Below are positions 9,062 to 16,960 of a stretch of 64,000 nucleotides of DNA, piece by piece; the stretch's first letter is position 1, and every line of letters begins with the position of its first letter. The position numbers and the translations under genes are program-made. This DNA comes from Rhizobium sp. J15 (GTDB lineage Bacteria; Pseudomonadota; Alphaproteobacteria; Rhizobiales; Rhizobiaceae): contig NZ_NWSX01000014.1 in the NCBI RefSeq assembly GCF_002531825.1, positions 78,283 to 142,282 of the forward strand. Reading direction: 5' to 3'. The notes under the pieces were generated by a model. It was not told the origin of the DNA, searched no databases, and worked only from the letters and a program-made list of their open reading frames with translations.

Positions 9062-10509
9062 GCGGCGACCCCTTCGAAGGAGGCGGCGATAATGTTCGTC
9101 TCGCTGACGGCCTCGCCGGCGAGTTCGGCCGTGATGCGGCCTTCGCGAAAGACGTAAACGCGGTCGCAGAGGCGCACTTCGTCCATTTCAGTCGAATACC
9201 AGATGAAGGTGCGGCCGCGCGAAGCCTCGTCGCGGATGATCGCGTAGACTTCCTGCTTGGTTCCGACATCGACGCCGCGCATCGGATCATCCATCAGGAC
9301 GACGGGCGCGCGCGTCGCAAGCGCGCGGGCAAAGAGCACCTTCTGCTGATTGCCGCCGGAAAGCGACAATATGCGGTTTTCCATGTCGGGCGTGCGGATT
9401 TCGATCCGCCGCTTCCAGTCGGCGCCCTTGCTCTCCTCTTCGCCGGCGAGAATGAGGCCGCGCCGGGAGAGGTCGCCGAGCGAAGCGATGGAAAAGTTGC
9501 GCAGGATGCTCCAGAGTTCGAAGACGCCGTTGAGGCGGCGGTCGCCGGCGACGAAGGTGACGAGCGGATCGCGCTCCGGCAGCCAGTTGCCGGACTGGGC
9601 GGCGTGCAGCGCGAGCAACAGCTCCGTCTGCCCGTGGCCGGCAAGGCCCGCCAATCCGATGATTTCGCCCTTGCGGGCCGAAAAAGGGCGGCCCGCCGTC
9701 TGGTGGGAGAGAACGAGCGGTGCCGAGGACTGCTCGCGCGCCGGGCGCTGGCCCGTCTCCTCCTTCGCAACGGTGCCCATGGCCTCCACCAGCCCATGAT
9801 GATCGAAGCCATGCGCCGGACGTTCGGCCACCACGCGGCCGTCCTTCATGACGATGATGCGGTCGGAGGTTTCGAGGACCTCGTGCAGAATGTGCGAAAT
9901 GAAGATGACGGAGTCGCCGGCCGCGACGAAGCGGCGGACATGGTCGAGCATCTGGCGGGCAAGGCTTGCATCGAGCGACGAGGTCGGCTCGTCGAGGATC
10001 ACCAGCCGCGGCGCAATACCGGCGTCGGAAAAGGCCATTGCGATCTCGACCATCTGCCGCTCGGCGATCGAAAGATCTCCGACGGCCCGGCCGCTGTCGA
10101 TGCCGTGGCCGGGAAAGACGGTATCGAGGCTCTTTTCGATCACTCTTGCTGCACGCCTGCGCCAGCCGAAGCCGCCGAGATCGCGGTGCATGATGCGCGT
10201 ATTCTCGATGATGGAGAGGTTGGGGCAGAGCGAAAGCTCCTGGAAGACGCAGCGCACGCCGCGGGCGCGCGCGGCGTTGATGCCGTATCGCTCCAGCCGC
10301 TCGCCATCGCTCGCCACACTTCCTTCATGGGGCGTCAGCCCGCCATTGATCACGCTGACGATCGTCGATTTGCCGGCTCCATTGTGTCCGACCAGCCCGA
10401 CGCATTCGCCCGGCATGACGCGGAGCGTAACGCCATCGAGCGCCCTGACCGCGCCGAAGCTCACCTTGGCGCCATCGACGGCGATTACAGCCTTCAATAC
10501 GTCATCCAT
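9058..10509 (-). CDS. CUT2 sugar ABC ATPase (double cassette)
   Basis: This 483-residue cytoplasmic ATPase has two ABC cassettes, like RbsA/MglA. The first has Walker A GHNGAGKST (about residue 40) and a Walker B ending LVILDEPTSSLD. The second cassette has a signature [15 protein letters not shown] and a Walker B VVLMDDPMRGVD, but its Walker A region is degenerate, which is usual in this family. The start at 10509 (MDDVLK) was chosen because residues coded upstream are low-complexity Arg/Ser and overlap a hairpin. It energises the two permeases that follow. Confidence 0.9.
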   Translation of the reverse strand: MDDVLKAVIAVDGAKVSFGAVRALDGVTLRVMPGECVGLVGHNGAGKSTIVSVINGGLTPHEGSVASDGERLERYGINAARARGVRCVFQELSLCPNLSIIENTRIMHRDLGGFGWRRRAARVIEKSLDTVFPGHGIDSGRAVGDLSIAERQMVEIAMAFSDAGIAPRLVILDEPTSSLDASLARQMLDHVRRFVAAGDSVIFISHILHEVLETSDRIIVMKDGRVVAERPAHGFDHHGLVEAMGTVAKEETGQRPAREQSSAPLVLSHQTAGRPFSARKGEIIGLAGLAGHGQTELLLALHAAQSGNWLPERDPLVTFVAGDRRLNGVFELWSILRNFSIASLGDLSRRGLILAGEEESKGADWKRRIEIRTPDMENRILSLSGGNQQKVLFARALATRAPVVLMDDPMRGVDVGTKQEVYAIIRDEASRGRTFIWYSTEMDEVRLCDRVYVFREGRITAELAGEAVSETNIIAASFEGVAA

Positions 10510-10537
10510 GCTGCCTGCCACATCTGCTCGCAAGGAA

Positions 10538-10567
10538 TGCCGCGCGGCCATTCGCGGCCGCGCGGCA
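10538..10567 (-). promoter_or_regulatory. Intercistronic stem-loop after the binding-protein gene
   Basis: Perfect 12-bp GC-rich arms (TGCCGCGCGGCC and GGCCGCGCGGCA) flank a 6-base loop between the binding-protein stop and the ATPase start. There is no T-run. It probably stabilises the binding-protein mRNA or partly terminates transcription. Confidence 0.65.
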
Positions 10568-10579
10568 ATCGCCGGGAGA

Positions 10580-11596
10580 TTATTTTGCCGACTCGATGAC
10601 CTTGATCGCGTCTGCCTGCGTGTATTCGACGTTGGCAACGCCGCCGGCCTGGGTATTGGCGAGGTTCGTTTCGAGATTGTCCTGGTCGATGCGCAGGAAG
10701 GGCACGACGAGGTCCTTCTTGACCTGCTTGCCGTCGAGGATCTGCTGAGCGACCCAGAAGGCGAGCGTCGAAACGCCGGGTGCGATGGACACGGACATGG
10801 TCTCGTAGCCCTTGGCGTCCTTCTGTTCCTTCCACCATTTCAGCTCGTCTTCGCGGTTGCCCATGATGATGGTCGGCATCTTGCGGTCGGTCGCGGCGAT
10901 CGCCTGCGCGGCGCCGTAACCGTCGCCGCCCTGCGTTACCACGCCGACGATCTCGGGCAGGCTCGGCAGGATGCCGGCAACCGCCTTCTGCGCCACGTCC
11001 TGCGCCCAGTCGCCATGAACGGAGCCGACGACCTTGAACTGCGGGAACTGCTTGACGCCCTCGTGGATGCCGGCCGAGATCTCGTCGTCGACGAAGACGC
11101 CGGCAAGGCCGCGAATCTCGAGCAGATTGCCGCCTTCCGGCAGCTTCTTCGACAGATACTCCACCTCGCTGCGGCCCATTTCCTTGAAATTGACGGCGAT
11201 GCGCCAGGCGCAGGGTTCGGTCACGATGCCATCGAAGGAAACGACGGTGATGCCGGCATCGCAGGCTTCCTTGACGGCGCCGTTCAGCGCCGTCGGCGAG
11301 GCGGCGTTCAGCACGATGGCGTCATAGCCCTGCAGGATCATGTTCTGGATCTGCGCCGCCTGCTCCGTCGCCTGGTTTTCGGCGGTGGTGAAAGGGTCGG
11401 CTGCGGCAACGACGCCTGATTTCACGGCTTCGCCCGTCACCTTGCCCCAACTGGTCAGCATGGCCTGGCGCCAGGAGTTTCCGGCATAGTTGTTGGAAAG
11501 GGCGATCTTTTTGGCCGACGTGTCGGCAAAGGCGGATACGGGCATGGCGGCGCAAGCAATAGCGGCCGATGCCAGAAGCATCTTACGGATTGTCAT
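10580..11596 (-). CDS. CUT2 sugar-binding periplasmic protein
   Basis: This 338-residue protein has a clear Sec signal peptide (MTIRKMLLASAAIACAAM, cleavage after ...SAFA) and a type I periplasmic binding fold (Peripla_BP_4). Typical segments are IALSNNYAGNSWRQAM, GYDAIVLNAASPTALNG and ITVVSFDG. The start at 11596 is preceded by a strong GGAGGAAG ribosome-binding site; an upstream in-frame start at 11611 lacks one. It is the first gene of the minus-strand operon running to at least 6238. A two-component system is transcribed divergently from 11874. Confidence 0.9.
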   Translation of the reverse strand: MTIRKMLLASAAIACAAMPVSAFADTSAKKIALSNNYAGNSWRQAMLTSWGKVTGEAVKSGVVAAADPFTTAENQATEQAAQIQNMILQGYDAIVLNAASPTALNGAVKEACDAGITVVSFDGIVTEPCAWRIAVNFKEMGRSEVEYLSKKLPEGGNLLEIRGLAGVFVDDEISAGIHEGVKQFPQFKVVGSVHGDWAQDVAQKAVAGILPSLPEIVGVVTQGGDGYGAAQAIAATDRKMPTIIMGNREDELKWWKEQKDAKGYETMSVSIAPGVSTLAFWVAQQILDGKQVKKDLVVPFLRIDQDNLETNLANTQAGGVANVEYTQADAIKVIESAK

Positions 11597-11873
11597 GTCT
11601 TCCTCCCTCATGATCGCGCCGGTCGGCCGATCGCTTCACTCCTGCCGTTCAAGCGGGCCTAAGTGAAAATTGTTCTTGCACTGAGCTTCCTCCTCTCAGT
11701 AAGGGCAGGATGCGGGAGATCGGCCAGCCTGTACAGGGGCAAGGCGGCAAGTCGTTTGCGGGTTTTGCGAAACAAGCTGCGGGTTTACGCAAGACGGCGG
11801 CCCATCCGCGGGCGCTTACTGGGAAACGATCACGGCGGGTTGAGGAGCCTGTCGCGACGGGGAGGAACTGACA

Positions 11874-13112
11874 ATGCTGCATCTCGCACCGGCAGCCCTG
11901 TTCGACCATTATCTCGGCATTTCCCGGCTGCTTGCCGGCCAGCTCGACTTCCGTTCGGCGATCCGTTCCGTCGCGGCCGAAGTCGCCCACATCATCCCGC
12001 ACGATCATCTCGATGTGTGCGTGCTGCTCGAGGGCGGCAATTATCACACGGCCTATGAGACGGGCATCGAAACCGCCTGGGGCGAGATTGCCGGTGCGCC
12101 TGTCGTCAACAGCCCCATCCGCTCGCTGCTGCGGGGGGAGGTCGACTTCCTGCTCTCCGACGACGCGATGAAAGATCCGCGCTTTCATTTCGAGGGCGCC
12201 TTCAAGCGGCCGATCGTCGAACAATCGCTCAGGAGCCGCCTGCATGTGCCGATGAAGGTGCAGGGCACGATCATTGCGGCCCTTTCCTGCTCTTCTCACA
12301 GGGCGGGCGTCTATACGATGGAGGACGTCGAGCGCGCCCGGATCATCGCCGATCTTCTGACGCCTTATTTCTTCGCGCTGCAGGCGGCCGAGCAGGCGCA
12401 ACGTTCGGCGATCGTGGAGGCCGAGGCCCGCGCCCGCGAGGAGGGGCTGCGGCAAGGCGCGCTGAAACTCACCGAAGCGCTGGAGCAGGAGCGGCAGCGC
12501 ATCGGCATGGATCTTCACGACCAGACGCTTGCCGATCTGACGCGGCTTGCCCGCCGGATCGACCGGCTGTCGCGCAACGGCGAGGTGACGCCCGAGGCGC
12601 TCGAACCCGTTTCGCGGTCCCTGCAGCATTGCATGCAGGATCTGCGGCAGATCATCGAGCAGGCAAAACCCTCCGTCCTCCAGCTTTTCGGCCTCGCCCA
12701 GGCGATCGAGCACCATCTCGACCGATCGACCCGCGATACAGGGTCGGGCATCGAATGGGGCCTTGCCGACGAGACGAACGGCGCGCTGGAAAGGCTGGAG
12801 CCGAACGTCAGCGTTGCCTTGTTCCGCATCGCCCAGGAGGCGATCAACAATGCCGTGCGCCATGCCGCCCCGCTGGCGATCATGGTGCGGCTCGAAGCCG
12901 ACGACGAGCAGCTGTCGATCGAAATCTCCGATGACGGGACCGGGCTTGCCAAGACGCGGGGACGGATCGGCGGCGGCATCGACAATATGAAGACCCGGGC
13001 GCGGCTGATCTCGGCGCGCTTCACGACCGGTCCCGGTCACAATAATCGCGGAACCGCGGTGCGCGTCGTGCTGCCGCTTGCGCCGAACGGCCCGACGGGC
13101 GAGCCAGACTGA
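11874..13112 (+). CDS. Soluble GAF-domain histidine kinase (NarX/DegS type)
   Basis: This is a 412-residue sensor kinase without membrane segments. Residues 20-170 look like a GAF domain, followed by a coiled coil (about 180-205). A HisKA_3 dimerisation domain has ERQRIGMDLHDQ with phospho-acceptor His215, and the HATPase domain has the N-box EAINNAVRHA (about 322) and the G-box DDGTG (about 353). A GGAGGA site precedes the ATG. Thirteen bases separate it from the response regulator gene. It sits back to back with the CUT2 operon and may control it in response to a cytoplasmic signal; that link is inferred from position only. Confidence 0.88.
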   Translation: MLHLAPAALFDHYLGISRLLAGQLDFRSAIRSVAAEVAHIIPHDHLDVCVLLEGGNYHTAYETGIETAWGEIAGAPVVNSPIRSLLRGEVDFLLSDDAMKDPRFHFEGAFKRPIVEQSLRSRLHVPMKVQGTIIAALSCSSHRAGVYTMEDVERARIIADLLTPYFFALQAAEQAQRSAIVEAEARAREEGLRQGALKLTEALEQERQRIGMDLHDQTLADLTRLARRIDRLSRNGEVTPEALEPVSRSLQHCMQDLRQIIEQAKPSVLQLFGLAQAIEHHLDRSTRDTGSGIEWGLADETNGALERLEPNVSVALFRIAQEAINNAVRHAAPLAIMVRLEADDEQLSIEISDDGTGLAKTRGRIGGGIDNMKTRARLISARFTTGPGHNNRGTAVRVVLPLAPNGPTGEPD

Positions 13113-13124
13113 GGAGAAAGCACG

Positions 13125-13847
13125 ATGAAGGTTCTGATCGTCGAGGACGACCCGCTGCACCGGTCCTACCTGCACGAGGCGGTCAATGCCGCCTTGCCGG
13201 AATGCGATACGGTGATCGAGGCGGAAAACGGAACCGCCGGCGAAAAGCTCGCTCGGGACCACAAGTCCGCGCATATCGTCATGGATCTGCAGATGGCGAG
13301 CCGCAACGGCATCGAGGCGGCGCGCACGATCTGGAAGGAACGGCCGGAGACGCGCATCCTGTTCTGGTCGAATTATTCGGACGAGGCTTATGTGCGTGGC
13401 GTCTCGCGCATCGTGCCGGATGGCGCGGCCTATGGCTATGTGCTGAAATCCGCTTCCGACGAGCGGCTGAAGCTTGCGCTGCGCTCGATCTTTATCGAGA
13501 GCCAGTGCGTCATCGACCGCGAGGTGCGGGGCCTGCAGCAAAAGAGCCTCGGCCAGACGAACGGCTTTACCGATTCCGAATACGAGATCCTAGTCGACAT
13601 CGCCCTCGGCCTGACCGACCGCGCCATCGCCAAACGCCGGGGCCTGTCGCTGCGCAGCGTGCAGAACCGCCTGCAGCAGCTCTACGACAAGCTCGACGTC
13701 TACCAGACCGCCGGCGACGACCACGAGGACGGCCGCTTCAATCTCCGCGCCCGCGCCGTCACCATCGCCTTCCTGCGCAAACTGCTGAACTACAGCGCCC
13801 TGGAACGGGCCGAGGCGGAGCTGCAGGAATGGCTTGACGGGAAGTAG
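13125..13847 (+). CDS. NarL/LuxR-type response regulator
   Basis: This 240-residue protein has an N-terminal receiver domain (acidic pair EDD at residues 7-9, phospho-acceptor Asp54 in IVMDLQM, conserved Lys in YGYVLKSAS). The C-terminal helix-turn-helix (SEYEILVDIALGLTDRAIAK then SLRSVQNRLQQLYDKL, about residues 150-190) is LuxR/NarL-like but with an unusually long tail of about 45 residues. It is the partner of the upstream HisKA_3 kinase. An IS element is inserted 29 bases after its stop, so the original downstream context has been lost. Confidence 0.88.
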   Translation: MKVLIVEDDPLHRSYLHEAVNAALPECDTVIEAENGTAGEKLARDHKSAHIVMDLQMASRNGIEAARTIWKERPETRILFWSNYSDEAYVRGVSRIVPDGAAYGYVLKSASDERLKLALRSIFIESQCVIDREVRGLQQKSLGQTNGFTDSEYEILVDIALGLTDRAIAKRRGLSLRSVQNRLQQLYDKLDVYQTAGDDHEDGRFNLRARAVTIAFLRKLLNYSALERAEAELQEWLDGK

Positions 13848-13895
13848 TTTCTAGCGCGGCGGTAAACCCGTCGCGGTGTCCGAACCGGATAGATT

Positions 13896-13931
13896 GGTAA
13901 CAGAACGGACCGTTTACATAGGTGACAGTTC
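13896..13931 (+). repeat. IS subterminal inverted repeat, left
   Basis: This 36-bp segment is an imperfect inverted match to 15146-15181; both contain GGTAACAG at the outer side and ACAGTTC at the inner side. It is likely the transposase-binding part of the left end. Confidence 0.75.
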
Positions 13932-13954
13932 TCTAAAGGCCGGGAGGACCGGCG

Positions 13955-15154
13955 ATGGTTTGGAGAGAGACTGGCATCATGGAGGAGCGGTTGAAGTTTG
14001 TTGCGGCCTGTTTGTCCGGCGAGGAAACGATGGCGGGGTTGTGTGCGCTCTACGGGATATCGCGCAAGACCGGTTATAAATGGCTGGGGCGCTTTCAGGC
14101 GCGGGGGCCTGCGGGGTTAGCGGATCTGCCGCGGTCGCCGTTGAAGCACGGCCGGGCGACGGCGGCAGATCTAGTGGAGCGGATCGTGGCTGAGAAGGAG
14201 GCGCATCCGCTCTGGGGGCCGAAGAAGATCGTCGCCCGGCTGAAGCGGCAGCATCCCAAGGAGACTTGGCCGGCGGCCTCGACGGTGGGCGAGCTTCTGA
14301 AGCGACACGGGCTGGTGGGACGGCGCCAGACACGCTGGAAGGCGTGCGGCACCGGACCGTTCGCCGAAGCGGATGCGCCGAATGCGCTGTGGACGGCCGA
14401 TCACAAGGGGTGGTTCCGGCTGGGTGACAAAAGCCGCTGCGAACCATTGACGGCAATGGATGCCAACAGCCGCTACATGCTTGGGCTTGAGGCAGTGCCG
14501 TCGACGGCTCAAAGCGAGGCCTGGCCGGTGTTCGAGCGGCTGTTTGATGAGTTCGGCTTGCCGCAGCGTCTGCGCAGCGACAATGGTGCACCCTTTGCCA
14601 GCGCCGGCGTCACCGGACTGACGCCGCTTGCCGTGCGCTTCATCAAGCTTGGCATCGTGCTGGAGCGGATCGCGCCCGGCAAACCACAGCAGAATGGCCG
14701 CCATGAGCGCTTTCATCTGACGATGATGCCGCTGGCCCGAGCGGCACGAGGCTGCCGCCAGGAGCAGCAGCAGGCCTTCGATGCCTTCCGGACCGAATAT
14801 AACAGTGAGCGCCCGCATGAGGCGCTTGGCCAGACGCCGCCGGTCGAGCACTACAAGAAGAGCCTACGCCCGATGCCCGGTCACTGGCCCGAGCCGGACT
14901 ATCCCGCCGAGGCGGCGGTCAGACGGGTGCGTCACAACGGCGAGATCAAGTGGAACGGCGAGACGATCTACGTCGCCCAGAGCCTGGTCGGCGAGCCGGT
15001 GGCGGTCGAGGAAACCGAGGACGGGCAGTGGACCGTGCGCTTCCATGCCCACCCGCTCGGCGTTATCGATCCCATCCACAATAAACTGCGCCGCCGCAGC
15101 AAGGGACCCGGTACCGGGTCCCTTGCTGCGGCGTCAACAACACCGGAACTGTAA
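13955..15154 (+). CDS. IS481-family transposase
   Basis: This 399-residue DDE transposase starts with the family-typical MVWRETGIMEERLKFVA. A helix-turn-helix region includes LCALYGISRKTGYKWL (residues 29-44), followed by a second winged helix and an rve integrase core. The likely catalytic residues are Asp in WTADHKGWF (about 149), Asp in RSDNGAPF (about 208) and Glu in GRHERFH (about 251). No frameshift is present. The last codons run through a 42-bp perfect palindrome and end inside the right inverted repeat, giving an Arg/Ser/Gly-rich tail. Confidence 0.9.
   Translation: MVWRETGIMEERLKFVAACLSGEETMAGLCALYGISRKTGYKWLGRFQARGPAGLADLPRSPLKHGRATAADLVERIVAEKEAHPLWGPKKIVARLKRQHPKETWPAASTVGELLKRHGLVGRRQTRWKACGTGPFAEADAPNALWTADHKGWFRLGDKSRCEPLTAMDANSRYMLGLEAVPSTAQSEAWPVFERLFDEFGLPQRLRSDNGAPFASAGVTGLTPLAVRFIKLGIVLERIAPGKPQQNGRHERFHLTMMPLARAARGCRQEQQQAFDAFRTEYNSERPHEALGQTPPVEHYKKSLRPMPGHWPEPDYPAEAAVRRVRHNGEIKWNGETIYVAQSLVGEPVAVEETEDGQWTVRFHAHPLGVIDPIHNKLRRRSKGPGTGSLAAASTTPEL
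15092..15133. repeat. 42-bp perfect palindrome in the transposase 3' end
   Basis: Every base from 15092 to 15112 pairs with its mirror at 15113-15133, centred on GGTACC. As RNA it would form a very stable hairpin of about 19 bp just before the transposase stop. It could block read-through transcription or be a remnant of a nested insertion. Confidence 0.85.
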
Positions 15155-15181
15155 CCCATGTATCCGGTTCAAACTGTTACC
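15146..15181 (-). repeat. IS subterminal inverted repeat, right
   Basis: This is the inverted partner of 13896-13931. It includes the transposase stop codon (15152-15154), so coding sequence and end-recognition site overlap. Confidence 0.75.
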
Positions 15182-15198
15182 CCTCATTCAACTGGACA

Positions 15199-15301
15199 GC
15201 GGTCTCAGGATCTCGTCGGCCGCAGCCTATCCCGACATCGCTTTGCCGGCCGGAGACGCGCGTCTTCGCATTGCCGGCTGCACCTTCGGCATAAACGCCT
15301 G
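15199..15301 (+). pseudogene. 3' remnant of an unidentified gene
   Basis: Directly after the IS, one frame stays open for about 33 codons (reading ...ISSAAAYPDIALPAGDARL... and ending CTFGINA before a TGA at 15299) with codon use like real rhizobial genes and no start. It appears to be the C-terminal tail of a protein whose 5' part is missing. The left flank of the IS (13848-13876) does not contain the other half, so a deletion probably occurred beside the IS. The family was not recognised. Confidence 0.45.
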
Positions 15302-15325
15302 ATGCCCAGTCTCGCGCAGAAAGTA

Positions 15326-15346
15326 AATGTTATTACGTAACATTTC
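15326..15346. promoter_or_regulatory. Zur-box-like operator 1
   Basis: AAATGTTA and TAACATTT are perfect 8-bp inverted arms with TTACG between. The core ATGTTAT...TAACAT matches what I recall of alphaproteobacterial Zur (zinc regulator) boxes. It lies 100 bases before the start codon of the importer operon. The assignment to Zur is inference. Confidence 0.5.
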
Positions 15347-15356
15347 GTTTGACTGA

Positions 15357-15373
15357 CGTAATAACATTACGTA
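15357..15373. promoter_or_regulatory. Zur-box-like operator 2
   Basis: ACGTAAT-AAC-ATTACGT is a perfect 7-bp inverted repeat. Its reverse strand repeats the ATGTTATTACGT of the first site, so the same protein probably binds both in tandem upstream of the importer operon. Confidence 0.45.
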
Positions 15374-15445
15374 TGCAATCGCGACTTCGCGACGCTCCGA
15401 TCAAATGAATCCGAACCCCAATCCACCACTGGAAGATCTCTGCGC

Positions 15446-16960
15446 ATGATGAAAACGCTTTTCCTCACCTTGGCTCTCGGTACGTCGATAGCGGCCGGTT
15501 CCGCCTGCGCCGAGACGCTCAAAGTGGCAGGTCCATGGGAAATCACCGGAATCGAGCCTGCTCAGACCGGCTATGTCTTCAGCCGCCTACAAGTTGCCGA
15601 AACGCTGGTGACGACCGATAAGCAGGGCGCGCTCGTTCCCGCTCTCGCGGAAAGTTGGGCGGTCTCGGGCGACGGCCTCACCTGGAGCTTTGCGATCCGC
15701 AGCAATGCCTCCTTTCACGACGGAACGCCGGTAACCGCCGAAACGGCAGCCGCAAGCCTCAAACGAGCGACCGCCGGCGTCGGCGTCCTGTCTCAGGCGC
15801 CCATTGCGGCGATCACGGCTGAAGGCGGCGAGGTGCGAATTCGGCTGACGAAACCCTTCTCCGCTCTGCCCGCCTACCTCGTGCATTTCAGCACCATCAT
15901 CCTGGCGCCGTCTTCGTTCGATGCCGCGGGCAAGATCGTACGGATCGTCGGGTCCGGGCCCTACAAGGTAAAGAGCCTGACGCCACCTGCGAGGCTTGAT
16001 CTCGAAGGCTCGGGCAACTGGTGGGGCGGCAAGCCCGGCATCGAGGACGTGAACTATCTTGCCGTGGGGCAGGGGGAGACCCGCGCCCTGATGGCTGAAA
16101 GCGGGGAGGCGGATCTCGTCTTTTCCATGCTTCCGGTGTCTGTCGACAGGTTGAAAAACAACCCGAAGCTCGATGTCCGGATCGCGACCATCCCCCGCAC
16201 CCGCATCCTGAAGGTCAATGCGGCGTCACCTTTCTTCGACCAGGCGGAGGAGCGTCGGGCAGTCAGCGCCGCCATCGACCGCGTCGGGATCGCCAAGGTC
16301 ATTCTGCGCAACTCCGATCTTGCCGCGACGCAGCTTTTCCCGCCGGCGATGAAGGGCTGGAACGTCGCTGACGTTCAGCCGCTTGCGCAGGATCTGGAAA
16401 AGGCAAGGCAGCTCCTGGCGGCCGCGGGCTGGACCCAGGGAAGCGACGGCATCATGGAAAAGGATGGCAAGCGGTTCAGCGTAACGATGCTGACCTATTC
16501 CAGCTGGCCGGAACTGCCGCCGATCGCAACCGCGCTTCAGGCCCAGCTTCGGCGAGTGGGTATCGAAGCCAAGGTATCCGTCGGCAACAGCTCGGAAGTC
16601 CCAGCCCGCCACAAGGATGGAACGCTGGAAATGGCACTGATCTCGCGGCTCTACTCGATCGTACCCGATCCGGTCGGCACTTTGCTGCAGGACTATGGGC
16701 CGGGCGGAAGCGACTGGGGCGCCATGGGCTGGGATAACAAGGAGATGCAGGGCGTCGTCGAAAAACTCGCGGCAACGAGCGATGCGAATGTCCGCGCTCC
16801 GCTGCAGGCCGGCGCGGTCGATATCCTGCAGAGGGAACTGCCGAGCATTCCCGTCACCTGGTCCGAGCTGGCCATCGTGTCGAGCAAGCGGATCACCGGC
16901 GTCGAGGTGGATCCTCTCGAGGTAAACTACGGCCTCTCCTCGATCCGCTGGGCAGAATGA
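15446..16960 (+). CDS. Peptide/nickel-type ABC binding protein (SBP family 5)
   Basis: This 504-residue protein has a Sec signal peptide (MMKTLFLTLALGTSIAAG, cleavage near SACA-ET) and the DppA/NikA/OppA fold. Recognisable parts are FSRLQVAETLVTTDKQG, LVPALAESWAVSGDGLTWSF and FHDGTPVTAETAAASLKRA. It is the first gene of a four-gene operon with ATGA overlaps. The two Zur-like boxes upstream suggest the ligand may be a zinc or nickel complex (metallophore, His or peptide complex) rather than a nutrient peptide. The sequence itself does not show the ligand. Confidence 0.88.
   Translation: MMKTLFLTLALGTSIAAGSACAETLKVAGPWEITGIEPAQTGYVFSRLQVAETLVTTDKQGALVPALAESWAVSGDGLTWSFAIRSNASFHDGTPVTAETAAASLKRATAGVGVLSQAPIAAITAEGGEVRIRLTKPFSALPAYLVHFSTIILAPSSFDAAGKIVRIVGSGPYKVKSLTPPARLDLEGSGNWWGGKPGIEDVNYLAVGQGETRALMAESGEADLVFSMLPVSVDRLKNNPKLDVRIATIPRTRILKVNAASPFFDQAEERRAVSAAIDRVGIAKVILRNSDLAATQLFPPAMKGWNVADVQPLAQDLEKARQLLAAAGWTQGSDGIMEKDGKRFSVTMLTYSSWPELPPIATALQAQLRRVGIEAKVSVGNSSEVPARHKDGTLEMALISRLYSIVPDPVGTLLQDYGPGGSDWGAMGWDNKEMQGVVEKLAATSDANVRAPLQAGAVDILQRELPSIPVTWSELAIVSSKRITGVEVDPLEVNYGLSSIRWAE

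Larger units (their letters stand above)
13877..15198 (+). mobile_element. IS481-family insertion sequence, complete
   Basis: The element is 1322 bp and is bounded by GCGG on both sides (13873-13876 and 15199-15202), consistent with a 4-bp target duplication. The ends share TGTCC at the tips and GGTAACAG about 20 bases inside, then a longer imperfect match, for example the 36-bp pair 13896-13931 and 15146-15181. The left end carries a roughly 25-bp motif twice in tandem. The transposase frame is intact, so the copy may be active. IS481 elements normally end in TGT, which fits the chosen boundaries. Confidence 0.85.

Noticed and set aside
8962..10599. 545-codon plus-strand open frame opposite the CUT2 ATPase and permease
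   Set aside because: The minus strand carries clear Walker motifs and coupled overlaps; the plus-strand frame has none and is a shadow.
11649..13541. 630-codon minus-strand open frame across the histidine kinase and regulator genes
   Set aside because: It is antisense to two well-recognised genes, has no family motif and is rich in His, Arg and Asp, typical of shadow frames in GC-rich DNA.
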